Assembly: GCF_900110075.1 (NCBI RefSeq)
Contig: NZ_FOCJ01000001.1
Location: 1,054,001 to 1,118,000 of the forward strand
Source: Paenibacillus sp. OV219
GTDB lineage: Bacteria > Bacillota > Bacilli > Paenibacillales > Paenibacillaceae
Length of the DNA stretch: 64,000 nt
Reading direction: 5' to 3'
A program made the translations under genes and the position numbers. This document shows positions 1-8,291 of this stretch, one piece after another (the stretch's first letter is position 1; every line of letters starts with the position of its first letter). The notes beneath the pieces were generated by a model, which was not told where the DNA came from, ran no database searches, and worked only from the letters and a program-made list of their open reading frames with translations.

Positions 1-425
1 CGAAAGCTCTGTACGGTGCTGACCCTCGTGCATTCTCCGTGCTGACGAAGAAATTCGTAGGCGACGAGAATGGCAACTTGAAAGAGCTGCATACGGTCCA
101 AATTGAGCGTACAGTTGATGAAACTGGTCGTAGAATTTATACCGAAATTCCAGGTACAGAGAAAGTATGGCCAGCTGATCTCGTTATGATTGCAGTTGGC
201 TTCGACGGACCTGAGCAAACTTTGGTTCAGAAGCTTGGTCTTGAAACTGACCGCCGTTCGAATGTGAAAGCGGCATACGGTCAATACAAGACTAGCGTAG
301 ACAAAGTATTCGCTGCAGGCGACATGCGCCGTGGACAAAGCTTGGTAGTTTGGGCAATCAACGAAGGCCGCGAAGCTGCTCGCGAAGTGGACCGCTACTT
401 GATGGGAACAACCATGCTGCCATAA
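1..425 (+). CDS. gltD: Glutamate synthase [NADPH] small subunit, C-terminal part
   Basis: Partial gene entering from the left edge; the frame is open from base 3 to the TAA at 423. It ends in the FAD/NAD(P)-binding region of the GltD family: a DLVMIAVGF strand and the late [16 protein letters not shown] motif that closes the FAD site, followed by the usual helix ([12 protein letters not shown]) and a short tail. GltD feeds NADPH electrons to GltB, which makes glutamate from glutamine and 2-oxoglutarate in the cytoplasm. The large subunit would lie upstream, outside the window. The intact C-terminus and a strong terminator right after the stop suggest gltD is the last gene of its operon. Confidence 0.93.
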   Translation, partial: KALYGADPRAFSVLTKKFVGDENGNLKELHTVQIERTVDETGRRIYTEIPGTEKVWPADLVMIAVGFDGPEQTLVQKLGLETDRRSNVKAAYGQYKTSVDKVFAAGDMRRGQSLVVWAINEGREAAREVDRYLMGTTMLP

Positions 426-455
426 GATTAAGCTGCATAAGTAACGGCTGATTAC

Positions 456-478
456 AAAAGCGCCTTCGGGCGCTTTTT
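456..478 (+). terminator. Intrinsic terminator after gltD
   Basis: AAAAGCGCC-TTCG-GGCGCTTTTT: a 9-bp stem closed by a stable TTCG tetraloop and followed by a T run, about 30 bases after the gltD stop. Confidence 0.9.
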
Positions 479-521
479 CTTTCTTTTTAGCGAATAGATA
501 AAGAGGAGTGTTGGTGGAGAT

Positions 522-839
522 ATGATTCAGTATGGAGCGGATACAATAACACAGCTGCGATTTCTGTCCTTTAAGCCGCGGTTAGAGCGCCGTAACAACC
601 AGTGGGTTGACATCGTGATGCGTGCGGAAGTTGCTGAGGAGACACCTGTACCAGAAGGCTTGATTGAAATGTCGATCTATGTCATTTGTACGCTTAGCGG
701 TGCCATCGCGCAGATCGTTCCGCTTGACGAGGATTGCGACTGCGAGTTTCAGTTCACATCAGACGAGAAGGAACAGATTCGCGCTTACATCGAGAGTGAA
801 GAAATTCAGTCTCAAATTGCGAAACTAGCACTCTCTTAA
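522..839 (+). CDS. Hypothetical protein, 105 aa
   Basis: I do not recognise a family. The ATG at 522 follows a GAGGAG at about 503-508 and a nearer purine-rich stretch (GGTGGAGA). The product is soluble and acidic, with no signal peptide or membrane segment. It alternates short strands and helices, has a Cys-rich spot (DEDCDCEF) near residue 70 and an acidic helical C-terminus. It sits between the gltD terminator and the membrane hydrolase gene, in the same direction. Coding-like composition and the RBS support it as a real gene; no function is proposed. Confidence 0.7.
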   Translation: MIQYGADTITQLRFLSFKPRLERRNNQWVDIVMRAEVAEETPVPEGLIEMSIYVICTLSGAIAQIVPLDEDCDCEFQFTSDEKEQIRAYIESEEIQSQIAKLALS

Positions 840-902
840 CGCTAGCGGTTTGTGGTAAAATGTACCTGATTGTATTGCTGCGATCAGGAGGATGATGGCC
901 AC

Positions 903-2024
903 GTGACAGGACTAGCTGCAGGTGTGCTCACACGGACAGATATTCATAATATCCGCCATTATGTTCAGTATAAATATGGCGACTTGCCAAGTGAGCGGCG
1001 TGCAGAGATCGTCGCTGACGCGATGCAGCGTGTTGTACAGCGGCAATTGCCGGATTTCCCGGCTGCGTACAAACGTCAGATTAGCACAGAGCTGCTAAGA
1101 AGCATTGCAACTGGCAAACAAATGCCTATTCAAGAGAAGCATATATTTGAAGCCTGTCTCTCACTTTCATTCGAAGACGAACCGGAGCTTCTTGCGGTGC
1201 TACAAGTTTGGACGGAGCGTTGTCTTGGTGTGAAGCTAGAGCGGGACGTATTTCGAGGCATTGTCGATGAGGCCAAGCATATCATAAGCAATCCATTGCT
1301 TAATATGGAAGCTTGGGATGCTGTTATTGGAGCAGCAGCTGCTAGAGCTGAGAATAGCGGATTACTGGCAGAAGTGATCGAGTTGACGCATACGCACACG
1401 ATGAACACAGGGCTGAGGGGCAAATCCCGCCAATTTCTAATGATGGCAGTGCTGCTTGTTGCTGCTATCCTTAGCTATTATGCATCGTATTCGTTGCCGT
1501 TTTTTGATTCTGAGGCAAAGCAACCGATGAAACCGATCTCGGTAGAGATTAAGGCTAAGCAGCCGGAAATAAAGCAGCTGCAAGACGGTCTTCCCAAGGA
1601 GCTTCGATATATCGAGGTTGACCAAACGAAGCTCGTCCAATTTCTGAGGAAGAAATCATCACTTCTTGCAGAAGAACCGTACTTAAGTGCAATACTAAGT
1701 GCGGCTAAGGCGAATAATATTCACCCACTGCTGCTGTTTGCCATCACAGGGCAGGAGCAAGCTTTTGTACCCAAAACCTCGAAGAATGCCCGCGATATCG
1801 CGAACAATCCGTTTAATGTGTTCCATAGCTGGCAGGAGTTTAATACAACAATCGCGGATTCGGCGAGAATCGCATGTAAAACCATTAATCGGATCAGTGC
1901 CGATCGACCAGCAAATAACGACGCCTTCGTATGGCTGAATATGGAATATGCGGAGGATCCAAACTGGTCAAACGGTGTGAGCAGTATAATGGATACGATG
2001 GTTCGCCAAATTATGATTGAATGA
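903..2024 (+). CDS. Membrane-anchored glucosaminidase/lysozyme-like protein
   Basis: 373 aa from GTG 903, chosen because AGGAGG at 886-891 lies 11 bases upstream; an in-frame TTG at 870 has no RBS. Residues 1-177 are a soluble helical region, one membrane helix spans about 178-200, and the C-terminal domain (about 250-373) resembles lysozyme-fold glucosaminidases: HPLLLFAITGQEQAF with a candidate catalytic Glu near 285, then NNPFNVF and a helical segment ending in YAEDPNW. A domain outside the membrane cutting peptidoglycan is the likely role, with the N-terminal half inside the cell. That topology and the enzyme activity are inference; the N-terminal half is unrecognised. Confidence 0.7.
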   Translation: MTGLAAGVLTRTDIHNIRHYVQYKYGDLPSERRAEIVADAMQRVVQRQLPDFPAAYKRQISTELLRSIATGKQMPIQEKHIFEACLSLSFEDEPELLAVLQVWTERCLGVKLERDVFRGIVDEAKHIISNPLLNMEAWDAVIGAAAARAENSGLLAEVIELTHTHTMNTGLRGKSRQFLMMAVLLVAAILSYYASYSLPFFDSEAKQPMKPISVEIKAKQPEIKQLQDGLPKELRYIEVDQTKLVQFLRKKSSLLAEEPYLSAILSAAKANNIHPLLLFAITGQEQAFVPKTSKNARDIANNPFNVFHSWQEFNTTIADSARIACKTINRISADRPANNDAFVWLNMEYAEDPNWSNGVSSIMDTMVRQIMIE

Positions 2025-2043
2025 ACGGTAAAGAGGCGATTGT

Positions 2044-4377
2044 TTGAAGACGTTAATTATTGCAGAGAAACCCGATATGGGCCGGACAATTGCTGCTGTA
2101 GTAGAACCGCGAGCACAGAATAAACGATCGTATCTGGAAGGCGAGAACTATATCATCACTTGGGCGATCGGACATTTAGTCAGTCTCGCTGAGCCGGATC
2201 AGTACGATCCGAAATATAAACGGTGGAATGCAGAGGACTTGCCGATCATTCCGGACCGTTTCAAGCTGTGGCCGAACGCGCGCACGAAGGATCAGCTGAC
2301 GATGATTGCAGAGCTCTCGAAGCGCTGCAACCGTTTAGTCAATGCATGCGATGCGGGGCGCGAGGGACAGCTTATTTTTCATTTGATTAGGCAGTATTTG
2401 AAGATGCCGCAGCCGACGGACAGGCTGTGGATTTCCGACTTGACGCCGGAGACGATACGCCGTGGGTTCGATTCGCTGCGCAGCGATCAAGATTATGACC
2501 CCCTCACACGTGCTGCACGAGCGCGCAGTGAAGCGGATTGGCTCGTAGGCATGAATGCATCGAGAGCGTTCACGATTCGTCATAAGACGCTGCTATCCGT
2601 CGGGCGGGTTCAAACTCCGGTACTGGCACTGCTTTATGATCGTCATAAAGAAATTACGGCTTTCGATAGTGAGACATATTTTGTCGTGCAGGCGACATTC
2701 AGCCAAGAGGACTTCATCTATAAAGGCGCTTGGCAGGGTGATCGAATTACGAAGCGAGAGCAAGCAGATCAGCTGGCAGCTAAGGTTGCGAACAAGCCGG
2801 CGAAGATCATTAGCTATACGGTGAATGAATCGAAGGAATATCCGTATCGGCTGTACGATCTGACGCTGCTGCAGCGCGAAGCAAATGGGAGATTCGGCTA
2901 TCCGGCGAAGAAGACACTGGATATCGCGCAAGCGCTGTATGAGAAGCATAAGGTGATTACATATCCGCGGACAAGCTCTAACTATGTGACGGAAGAAAAT
3001 ATCCCAGTCATGGGTAATGTTCTTAACATGCTTAAACAAACTCCTTATGCAGATTTGGCTAATGGCGCGGATCGGAGCAGAGTGCATAAAGGGAATAAAG
3101 CTGTGTGTAATCCGGCAAAAGTAGAGGATCACCATGCGATTCTGCCGACGCCGAAGCGTCCAGGTGCTCTAAGCAAGGAAGAGCAGAGCATTTATGACAT
3201 GATCGTGCGACGTTTCCTGTCGCATTACTATCCGCCTGCGGTATACAACAACCATGATGTACTGACAGAGGTCGAAGGTGAGCAGTTCCGTACACGAGCG
3301 AAGGAACAGCTCGAAGCTGGCTGGCGGGTTGTGCTGAGCGGCGCAGACGATGGGGATACAGGGGCTAAGAGCAAAGGCAAAGGGAAGAAGAAGACGGATG
3401 ACGGCGCAGATGATGGCGATGATGAGCTCGTCGAGACAGATCGGCCGTTCTCTGTGAAGCAAGGTGAACCGGTCCACTGTGACGCTGCAGAGGCGCTGGA
3501 GAAAGCAACTACTCCGCCGAAAGCATTCACTGAGGGAACGCTGCTCAAGGCGATGGAGAGCGCGGGCAAGGCCATCGAGGACGAAGAGCTGCGAGATGCA
3601 ATGAAGCAGACGGGACTTGGCACGCCAGCGACGCGAGCTGCGACCATTGAGCGGCTGAAGCAAGTCGGCTATATCACGACCGCAGGGAAACGGCTAGATA
3701 TTACGACGAAGGGCTGCGCTGCGATTGAGCTAATCCGCGGTGCTGGCGTCGAGCTGCTTGCTTCGCCGGAGATGACAGGCAGATGGGAGCAGCGGCTCCA
3801 TCAGATCTCGCGAGGCGAAGCATCCGATGAGCAGTTCATTGCGAAGGTGAAGCAGTTTGCCGAGATGATCGTCGGCAAAGTGAAGCTGCAGCGTCCTGCG
3901 GCGGCAAGCGTCTTCGCGGAGTCTGAGTCCGCAAGAGGCGGCTCGAAGAGCGCCAAAGGCAAGGGACGAGGCGCAGCGAAGTCAAGCGAAGCAGGAGAAA
4001 AGAAGCCGCGCTCCTCGCCTGGCAAGGAGAAGACGAGCAAAGCGACGGCTTCCGCTCCTACAAGCAAGTCAGCGACAGCAGCTTCTCCGAGCAGCGGGCC
4101 GACAGTGATTGCTCCGTGCCCTAGACCGGGGTGTGGCGGCGAGATCGTCGAAGGCAAACGAGGCTATGGCTGTATGAAGTTCCGCGAAGGCTGCAAGTTT
4201 GTCATCTGGAAGGAACACCAGGGTAAGAAGGTGACAGCGGCGATGGCGAAGGCACTTGCGGTGAACGGAGAGACACGTAAGTCGACGTTCAAGCTCGAAG
4301 ACGGAGAGAGTGTTTCTGGAAAGCTGATTCTAGTTGACTCATCGTCTGGCGACGTGCAATTTCAGCCTGCTCAATAG
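2044..4377 (+). CDS. topB: DNA topoisomerase III (type IA)
   Basis: 777 aa from TTG 2044 (AAAGAGG a few bases upstream), giving MKTLIIAEKPDMGR, the standard TopB start. The Toprim domain carries the acidic DAGREGQ motif (103-109). The active-site tyrosine is in VITYPRTSS (Y307). LSVGRVQTPVL and the late TEGTLLKAME and GLGTPATRA segments are typical of the family. It relaxes and decatenates negatively supercoiled DNA. A low-complexity acidic/basic insert (about residues 438-462) and a long Lys/Ser/Ala-rich linker (about 625-690) precede a C-terminal topoisomerase zinc-ribbon-like repeat (CPRPGCGG with further Cys). Only 19 bases separate it from the preceding gene, so they are probably co-transcribed. 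Confidence 0.96.
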   Translation: MKTLIIAEKPDMGRTIAAVVEPRAQNKRSYLEGENYIITWAIGHLVSLAEPDQYDPKYKRWNAEDLPIIPDRFKLWPNARTKDQLTMIAELSKRCNRLVNACDAGREGQLIFHLIRQYLKMPQPTDRLWISDLTPETIRRGFDSLRSDQDYDPLTRAARARSEADWLVGMNASRAFTIRHKTLLSVGRVQTPVLALLYDRHKEITAFDSETYFVVQATFSQEDFIYKGAWQGDRITKREQADQLAAKVANKPAKIISYTVNESKEYPYRLYDLTLLQREANGRFGYPAKKTLDIAQALYEKHKVITYPRTSSNYVTEENIPVMGNVLNMLKQTPYADLANGADRSRVHKGNKAVCNPAKVEDHHAILPTPKRPGALSKEEQSIYDMIVRRFLSHYYPPAVYNNHDVLTEVEGEQFRTRAKEQLEAGWRVVLSGADDGDTGAKSKGKGKKKTDDGADDGDDELVETDRPFSVKQGEPVHCDAAEALEKATTPPKAFTEGTLLKAMESAGKAIEDEELRDAMKQTGLGTPATRAATIERLKQVGYITTAGKRLDITTKGCAAIELIRGAGVELLASPEMTGRWEQRLHQISRGEASDEQFIAKVKQFAEMIVGKVKLQRPAAASVFAESESARGGSKSAKGKGRGAAKSSEAGEKKPRSSPGKEKTSKATASAPTSKSATAASPSSGPTVIAPCPRPGCGGEIVEGKRGYGCMKFREGCKFVIWKEHQGKKVTAAMAKALAVNGETRKSTFKLEDGESVSGKLILVDSSSGDVQFQPAQ

Positions 4378-4401
4378 CGATTCTAGCATGGGGGAGACAC
4401 A

Positions 4402-5361
4402 ATGACTCGTAACGTAGTAATTGGCATCGACGGCGGGGGAACGACGACAAGGTTGTTAGCAGCGAACTTGAATGGCGATGTATTGGCTTATGTTGAAGAA
4501 GGCTGCTGCAATCCGGGCAAGGATCCACATGCGAAACAGCATGTACAGAACGGGATTAATCGTATCCTGACTGCTGCCAACGTTGGCCTCGATCAGGTTA
4601 TTGCTATCGCGGCAGGTTTCGCAGGATTAGATCGTGTTGAAGATCACGAATGGGCAGCAGATTTCTTAAACATCGATGGCCTCGATTGTTCTAAAGTAAT
4701 CGTGAACGATGCCGTGGTTGCCCATTCAGGCGCATTAATGAACAAGCCGGGCATCGTTGACATATCCGGCACTGGCTCGATCATCTTCGCTATTAATGAG
4801 GCGGGCAGGCAGATTCGCAACTATGATTTCCGTCACTATGCGCCTACAGCGTCAAGATTTCTAGCTTTTGACGCGGTGTATGAGATCATTGCTGGCAACG
4901 GAGTAGCTGAGGACGAACCATTCGTGCAAGAAGTCCTTCACTTCTGGGGGATAGATGATGTCGCTGCTCTAAGTAAGTTTGGCAGCAACGGATTTATTGC
5001 TGACGATGTCGAGCTCACTCTCCGATTCGGCTTGATGGGGCCGCTTGTTACCGCAGCAGCAGCGAGTGGGAGTCCGCTCGCGCGAAAAGTATGCGATAAC
5101 GGAGTACAAGCGCTCGATACGGGAATACGGCTTCTCGGCTCTTGCTTCGAAGCAGAGTCCATTAACGTCGCTTTCATAGGCAGCGTCATTCGTGATGATT
5201 ATGTTCGCACGCAGCTCACGCACGCTCTAGAGCGCATATCGAATCGCACATACCATGTTGTAGAGCCGGTACTCCCTCCGGCAGCGGGTGCCGTACTGCT
5301 TGCTATGGAGGCAGTGGGTCAGACGGCGGATGAGAAGATGGTAAACAACTTGAGACAATAG
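4402..5361 (+). CDS. BadF/BadG/BcrA/BcrD-family ATPase, probable N-acetylglucosamine kinase
   Basis: 319 aa; ATG 4402 follows GGGGGAGA. The N-terminus has the ASKHA phosphate-1 loop (GIDGGGTTTRLL), the middle has VNDAVVAHSG and the phosphate-2 loop DISGTGSI, and near the C-terminus lies AFIGSVIRDD, the adenosine region. This is the layout of sugar kinases related to N-acetylglucosamine kinase; the exact sugar cannot be read from the sequence. It is cytoplasmic and lies just after topB (24-base gap), with a bidirectional terminator behind it. Nothing in the neighbours fixes the substrate. Confidence 0.8.
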   Translation: MTRNVVIGIDGGGTTTRLLAANLNGDVLAYVEEGCCNPGKDPHAKQHVQNGINRILTAANVGLDQVIAIAAGFAGLDRVEDHEWAADFLNIDGLDCSKVIVNDAVVAHSGALMNKPGIVDISGTGSIIFAINEAGRQIRNYDFRHYAPTASRFLAFDAVYEIIAGNGVAEDEPFVQEVLHFWGIDDVAALSKFGSNGFIADDVELTLRFGLMGPLVTAAAASGSPLARKVCDNGVQALDTGIRLLGSCFEAESINVAFIGSVIRDDYVRTQLTHALERISNRTYHVVEPVLPPAAGAVLLAMEAVGQTADEKMVNNLRQ

Positions 5362-5379
5362 CGTCAGTCCATAAACGAA

Positions 5380-5439
5380 AATAAGGCTTGTCCCGATTAC
5401 AGAGGAGCAATATGCTCTAGTAATGGGACAAGCCTTATT
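5380..5439. terminator. Bidirectional terminator between convergent genes
   Basis: A 15-base inverted repeat (AATAAGGCTTGTCCC and its complement) encloses a second small hairpin (GAGCA..TGCTC). It separates the + kinase gene from the - HAD gene, and A/T tracts lie on both sides. Confidence 0.8.
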
Positions 5440-5487
5440 TGTGCGCATTAGCGGTTGGAACAGCCGAACGAGCATCATTGCGGCGCA

Positions 5488-6228
5488 TTAATTACCGCGC
5501 TTCTGCAAGTAGCTGTATATGCTCGTTGGGATGTCACGCAGCTGATTGAGTGTGAAGAATGCGCCTTTCGGCTCTACGTCAATGCCTACGATATTGTAGG
5601 CCCATTCGGAATCAGCCTTCATATGAATGGCATTAATGCCATTCGTAAGAGCAGGGATAACGTCAGTACGGATGGAATTGCCGATCATCCACGTATCTGG
5701 GCGATTAAATTTGCCTTCACGCAGAATACTCTCCATCGCTTCAATGTTCTTCTTGGACCGGACGTAGATACGTGGTCCGAAATATCGCTCAAGCTGCATC
5801 TGTTGAATCTTCCGCTGCTGGATGAGCAACTCACCGCCAGTGTACAGATGAAGCTCATGTCCTCTTGAAGCAAGCTCTTCGAGTGTCTCCTCCATATGCG
5901 GATAAGGTTCTACCTCATGCTCATAAACGCTGCGACCAAGCTTCCACAGCTGCTCCTCTTCGATCGGAGAGGTGCGTCTGCCGACAAGGTTAGAGAAATG
6001 ACGGTACGTATCAACGAACGACTGGGGGAAATGATCGCTCTTGAACCCAACAACATGAACGCCTGCGATATCAATTTCCGTTTGCTTGTCGCGAATTTCC
6101 GCAACCGTAATGTTATAACCGCGGAACCAATCTGTCATTAGATCGGTGAACTGGTCAATTACGAAGTAAAAATATTTGTTGCAATAAATGAGGGTATCAT
6201 CGAGATCGAATAAAATGGTTTGTTTCAT
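5488..6228 (-). CDS. HAD-superfamily hydrolase (phosphatase)
   Basis: 246 aa. HAD motif I is DLDDTL near the N-terminus, motif II the LYTGGE segment, and motifs III/IV are an RSKKN lysine and GNSIRTD. A helical cap of about 100 residues lies between motifs I and II. The enzyme probably dephosphorylates a small metabolite in the cytoplasm; the substrate is unknown. I chose the ATG at 6228 (11 bases from AAGGAG) over a GTG at 6237, which is only 2 bases from that RBS. It is a single-gene unit with its own candidate promoter at 6271-6300 on the minus strand, and is convergent with the sugar kinase. Confidence 0.85.
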   Translation of the reverse strand: MKQTILFDLDDTLIYCNKYFYFVIDQFTDLMTDWFRGYNITVAEIRDKQTEIDIAGVHVVGFKSDHFPQSFVDTYRHFSNLVGRRTSPIEEEQLWKLGRSVYEHEVEPYPHMEETLEELASRGHELHLYTGGELLIQQRKIQQMQLERYFGPRIYVRSKKNIEAMESILREGKFNRPDTWMIGNSIRTDVIPALTNGINAIHMKADSEWAYNIVGIDVEPKGAFFTLNQLRDIPTSIYSYLQKRGN

Positions 6229-6270
6229 CTTAGGCACGGCTCCTTCTCCAGATGACTTCGATGTAGATAC

Positions 6271-6300
6271 AATCTACCGCATCTTGGGATTCGCCGTCAA
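6271..6300 (-). promoter_or_regulatory. Candidate sigma-A promoter for the HAD gene
   Basis: On the minus strand TTGACG, an 18-base spacer, then TAGATT, about 45 bases upstream of the ATG. Confidence 0.5.
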
Positions 6301-6354
6301 ATCGAATAGGATTGGAACAATTTACAAATACTGTAGCCGGAGGTGAATGAAGAG

Positions 6355-6492
6355 ATGCCAACGAATCGAAACACGAAGAGTAAGAACCGCGACAGGGAAA
6401 CCGGAATGAAACAATACTACGTCAGTATTAGCCCGGAGAAACAAGCGAACAGACCGCCGAGTATGAACGGAATTAATAAGCAATTACCATAA
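6355..6492 (+). CDS. Small basic hypothetical protein, 45 aa
   Basis: ATG 6355 preceded by GGAGGTG (6340-6346) at good spacing; the frame runs 45 codons to the TAA at 6490-6492. The peptide starts MPTNRNTKSKNRDRETG and ends NGINKQLP. It is polar and basic, probably disordered, with no membrane segment. I do not recognise it. The strong RBS and its isolated position between two minus-strand genes argue that it is expressed. Confidence 0.55.
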   Translation: MPTNRNTKSKNRDRETGMKQYYVSISPEKQANRPPSMNGINKQLP

Positions 6493-6512
6493 ACGAGCTG
6501 TAATAGGGAGAT

Positions 6513-6573
6513 CAGTCTCTATATGTACTCGTTAGCGAAGTCTATTGCCGCTGGCGAAGCCATATAGAGACTG
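6513..6573. other. 13-bp inverted repeat with a 35-base loop
   Basis: CAGTCTCTATATG at 6513-6525 is exactly complementary to 6561-6573. It lies between the 45-aa gene and the end of the minus-strand 73-aa gene. There is no T run on either side, so it is not a classical terminator, but it could end or protect transcripts from both genes. Confidence 0.5.
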
Positions 6574-6601
6574 TTACATACATACATCTAAGCGCATTTA
6601 T

Positions 6602-6823
6602 TCAAGCATATTTATTAAGTTTCGCAGTCAGATCCTGCTTAATATAAGCGATCCGCTTACGTACATAGAAATCATAACTAGCGCCTTTCAATTCACGAGG
6701 ACTGATAACCGATTCCGAACTGTTGTCAATAATGGTCAATGAGCCGTTGGAGAAAAATTTAAACGTCAAGTCTCTGAAAGGGCGATGCGTCTCGATAAAA
6801 CGATAATTTTCACAGTTGTTCAT
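6602..6823 (-). CDS. Small hypothetical protein, 73 aa, predicted SOS (LexA) regulated
   Basis: Start ATG at 6823 is set by a strong TAAGGAGGCT (6831-6840, minus strand) 7 bases away; the longer upstream frame has no RBS. The product starts MNNCENYRFIETHRPFRDL, has short beta-strand-like stretches (LTFKFFSNGSLTIID) and a Lys/Arg-rich C-terminus. No family is recognised; it has no signal peptide or membrane helix. Its promoter carries two GAAC-N4-GTTC-type LexA boxes, one between -35 and -10 and one just after the start point, so it is probably induced by DNA damage. A role in division arrest, repair or mutagenesis would be a guess. Confidence 0.75.
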   Translation of the reverse strand: MNNCENYRFIETHRPFRDLTFKFFSNGSLTIIDNSSESVISPRELKGASYDFYVRKRIAYIKQDLTAKLNKYA

Positions 6824-6858
6824 GATGGTCAGCCTCCTTATGATTGGCGAGTAGTTTA

Positions 6859-6870
6859 GAACACTTGTTC
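6859..6870 (-). promoter_or_regulatory. LexA (SOS) box 1
   Basis: GAACAAGTGTTC on the minus strand, an exact GAAC-N4-GTTC. It lies about 2-13 bases downstream of the predicted start point of the 73-aa gene. Its centre is 28 bp from box 2. Confidence 0.65.
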
Positions 6871-6878
6871 TTATTTCC

Positions 6879-6907
6879 AGTATAGCAAACATTTGTTCGT
6901 ATGGAAA
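6879..6907 (-). promoter_or_regulatory. Promoter of the 73-aa gene
   Basis: On the minus strand, TTTCCA (6902-6907), a 17-base spacer and TATACT (6879-6884). LexA box 2 fills the spacer. Confidence 0.55.
6886..6899 (-). promoter_or_regulatory. LexA (SOS) box 2
   Basis: CGAACAAATGTTTG on the minus strand, two differences from the ideal Gram-positive palindrome CGAACATATGTTCG. It sits between the -35 and -10 elements, where LexA binding would block RNA polymerase. Confidence 0.7.
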
Positions 6908-6998
6908 CTATTATTTTTTTCCCTTAAACTAGATTCATAGATTTGTACGAATTGTTAAATGGATGCAGCAGCAATCGCAATTATAAAGGAGCCCAATC

Positions 6999-7724
6999 AT
7001 GATCAGAGTTAGTCAGTTAACGAAACAAATTCCCGGCGGACCGAAAGTGCTAAAGGGAATCAGCTTAAATATAGAACCAGGTGAATTCATCGCCATCAAG
7101 GGTGCTAGTGGAAGCGGCAAATCAACGCTGCTTCGTTGCCTTGCCATGAGAGAGAGCTGGACAAGCGGAACTTACCATGTGAATGGCGTTGATATTCTGA
7201 GGAAAGGCATCTTAGGCAAAATGAAAATTCGCCGCGAGATGGCATATCTCGAAGCGAAACCGTCGCTGATCCCAAACCGTTCGGCGCTGAAGAATGTGCT
7301 TATCGGCGCTGTAGGTCAGACGCCGTTCTGGCGCAGAATGACAGGCATGGTACGCAATGATGATTATATGGGCGCCATGGATATGATTGAGAAAGTAGGC
7401 TTGCTCGAGAAAGCGCATCAGAAGGGTGATAAGCTTAGCGGCGGCGAGCAGCAGCGAGTCGCGATCGCCAGAGCGCTCGTGCACGGTGCGACCACGCTGC
7501 TTGCGGACGAGCCGGTAGCAGGACTTGATCCGCATGCGGCGGAGCAGGTTCTTGCTGACTTGAAGCGGATGTGCAAGATCCAGCAGATCTCAGTCGTTGC
7601 AGTTATGCATCAAGGGGATTGGGCAGAACGGTTTGCCGACCGGATTATCGGACTGAACAACGGTGAGCTCGTGCTCGATATTAAAGGCAGAAGATTGACG
7701 GAACGGGAGAAAATGCTGCTGTGA
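6999..7724 (+). CDS. ABC transporter ATPase, PhnC-like
   Basis: 241 aa, ATG 6999 after AAAGGAG. Walker A is GASGSGKST (about 35-43), the signature LSGGEQQRVAIA, Walker B TLLADEP and the H-loop AVMHQ. The closest layout is the phosphonate importer ATPase PhnC. No permease or binding-protein gene is nearby; the next gene is a GNAT acetyltransferase that overlaps by 4 bases (GTGA). It may serve permeases encoded elsewhere, or the pair may do something other than import. Assignment to the PhnC group is by motif spacing only. Confidence 0.8.
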   Translation: MIRVSQLTKQIPGGPKVLKGISLNIEPGEFIAIKGASGSGKSTLLRCLAMRESWTSGTYHVNGVDILRKGILGKMKIRREMAYLEAKPSLIPNRSALKNVLIGAVGQTPFWRRMTGMVRNDDYMGAMDMIEKVGLLEKAHQKGDKLSGGEQQRVAIARALVHGATTLLADEPVAGLDPHAAEQVLADLKRMCKIQQISVVAVMHQGDWAERFADRIIGLNNGELVLDIKGRRLTEREKMLL

Positions 7725-8242
7725 GCCTCTCATTGAACTTGCAAGCAAGCGGTATAAAGCTCCGACCTATCGAACATGATGAGCTGGATGCTGCCCACAA
7801 GTTAGAGCTGTCTTGCTACACACCTGAAGCGGCGGCCAGCCGCGAGGCGTTTACGTTCCGTCAGGCGAATTTCCCACAATACTTCTGGTCTGCTTGGAAT
7901 AGTGATGAACAGCTTGTTGGGCTCGCTTGTGCTATACGCACTTATGCCAGCAGCTGTGAAGAAGACGAGGTCAAAGGCGCGCATCGTGCGGAGCCAGGCG
8001 GTGAACACCTTTGCGTGCTATCTGTGGCCGTATCGCCATCAGCGCGGTTAAGCGGCATCGGCAAGGCGTTAATGGAAGCGCTTCTCCGGCAAGCAGAGCT
8101 TGATAAGCTAGCTTCGGTTATCCTTATGTGCGAGGAGCATCTCATTCCTTTCTATGAAGGACTTACGTTTCGTTATATCGGGCCTTCCAAATCCGCACAT
8201 GGCGGAATCGCCTGGCATGAGATGAGCAGAATCATCGAGTAG
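7721..8242 (+). CDS. GNAT-family N-acetyltransferase
   Basis: 173 aa; GTG 7721 overlaps the ATPase stop (GTGA), so translation is probably coupled. Typical GNAT parts: an N-terminal LRPIEHDELDAAHKLE helix, then LCVLSVAVSPSARLSGIGKALMEALLRQA, where R/L-x-x-GIG-x-A is the acetyl-CoA pyrophosphate loop, then a C-terminal strand with IPFYEGLTFRYIG. The spacing resembles the arylalkylamine-acetyltransferase-like branch. The acceptor is unknown. Pairing with a PhnC-like ATPase is unusual. Confidence 0.85.
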   Translation: MSLSLNLQASGIKLRPIEHDELDAAHKLELSCYTPEAAASREAFTFRQANFPQYFWSAWNSDEQLVGLACAIRTYASSCEEDEVKGAHRAEPGGEHLCVLSVAVSPSARLSGIGKALMEALLRQAELDKLASVILMCEEHLIPFYEGLTFRYIGPSKSAHGGIAWHEMSRIIE

Positions 8243-8291
8243 GTAAATGGCATACAATGGAGCATTAACCTATATAGGCAGGTGTTCCATC

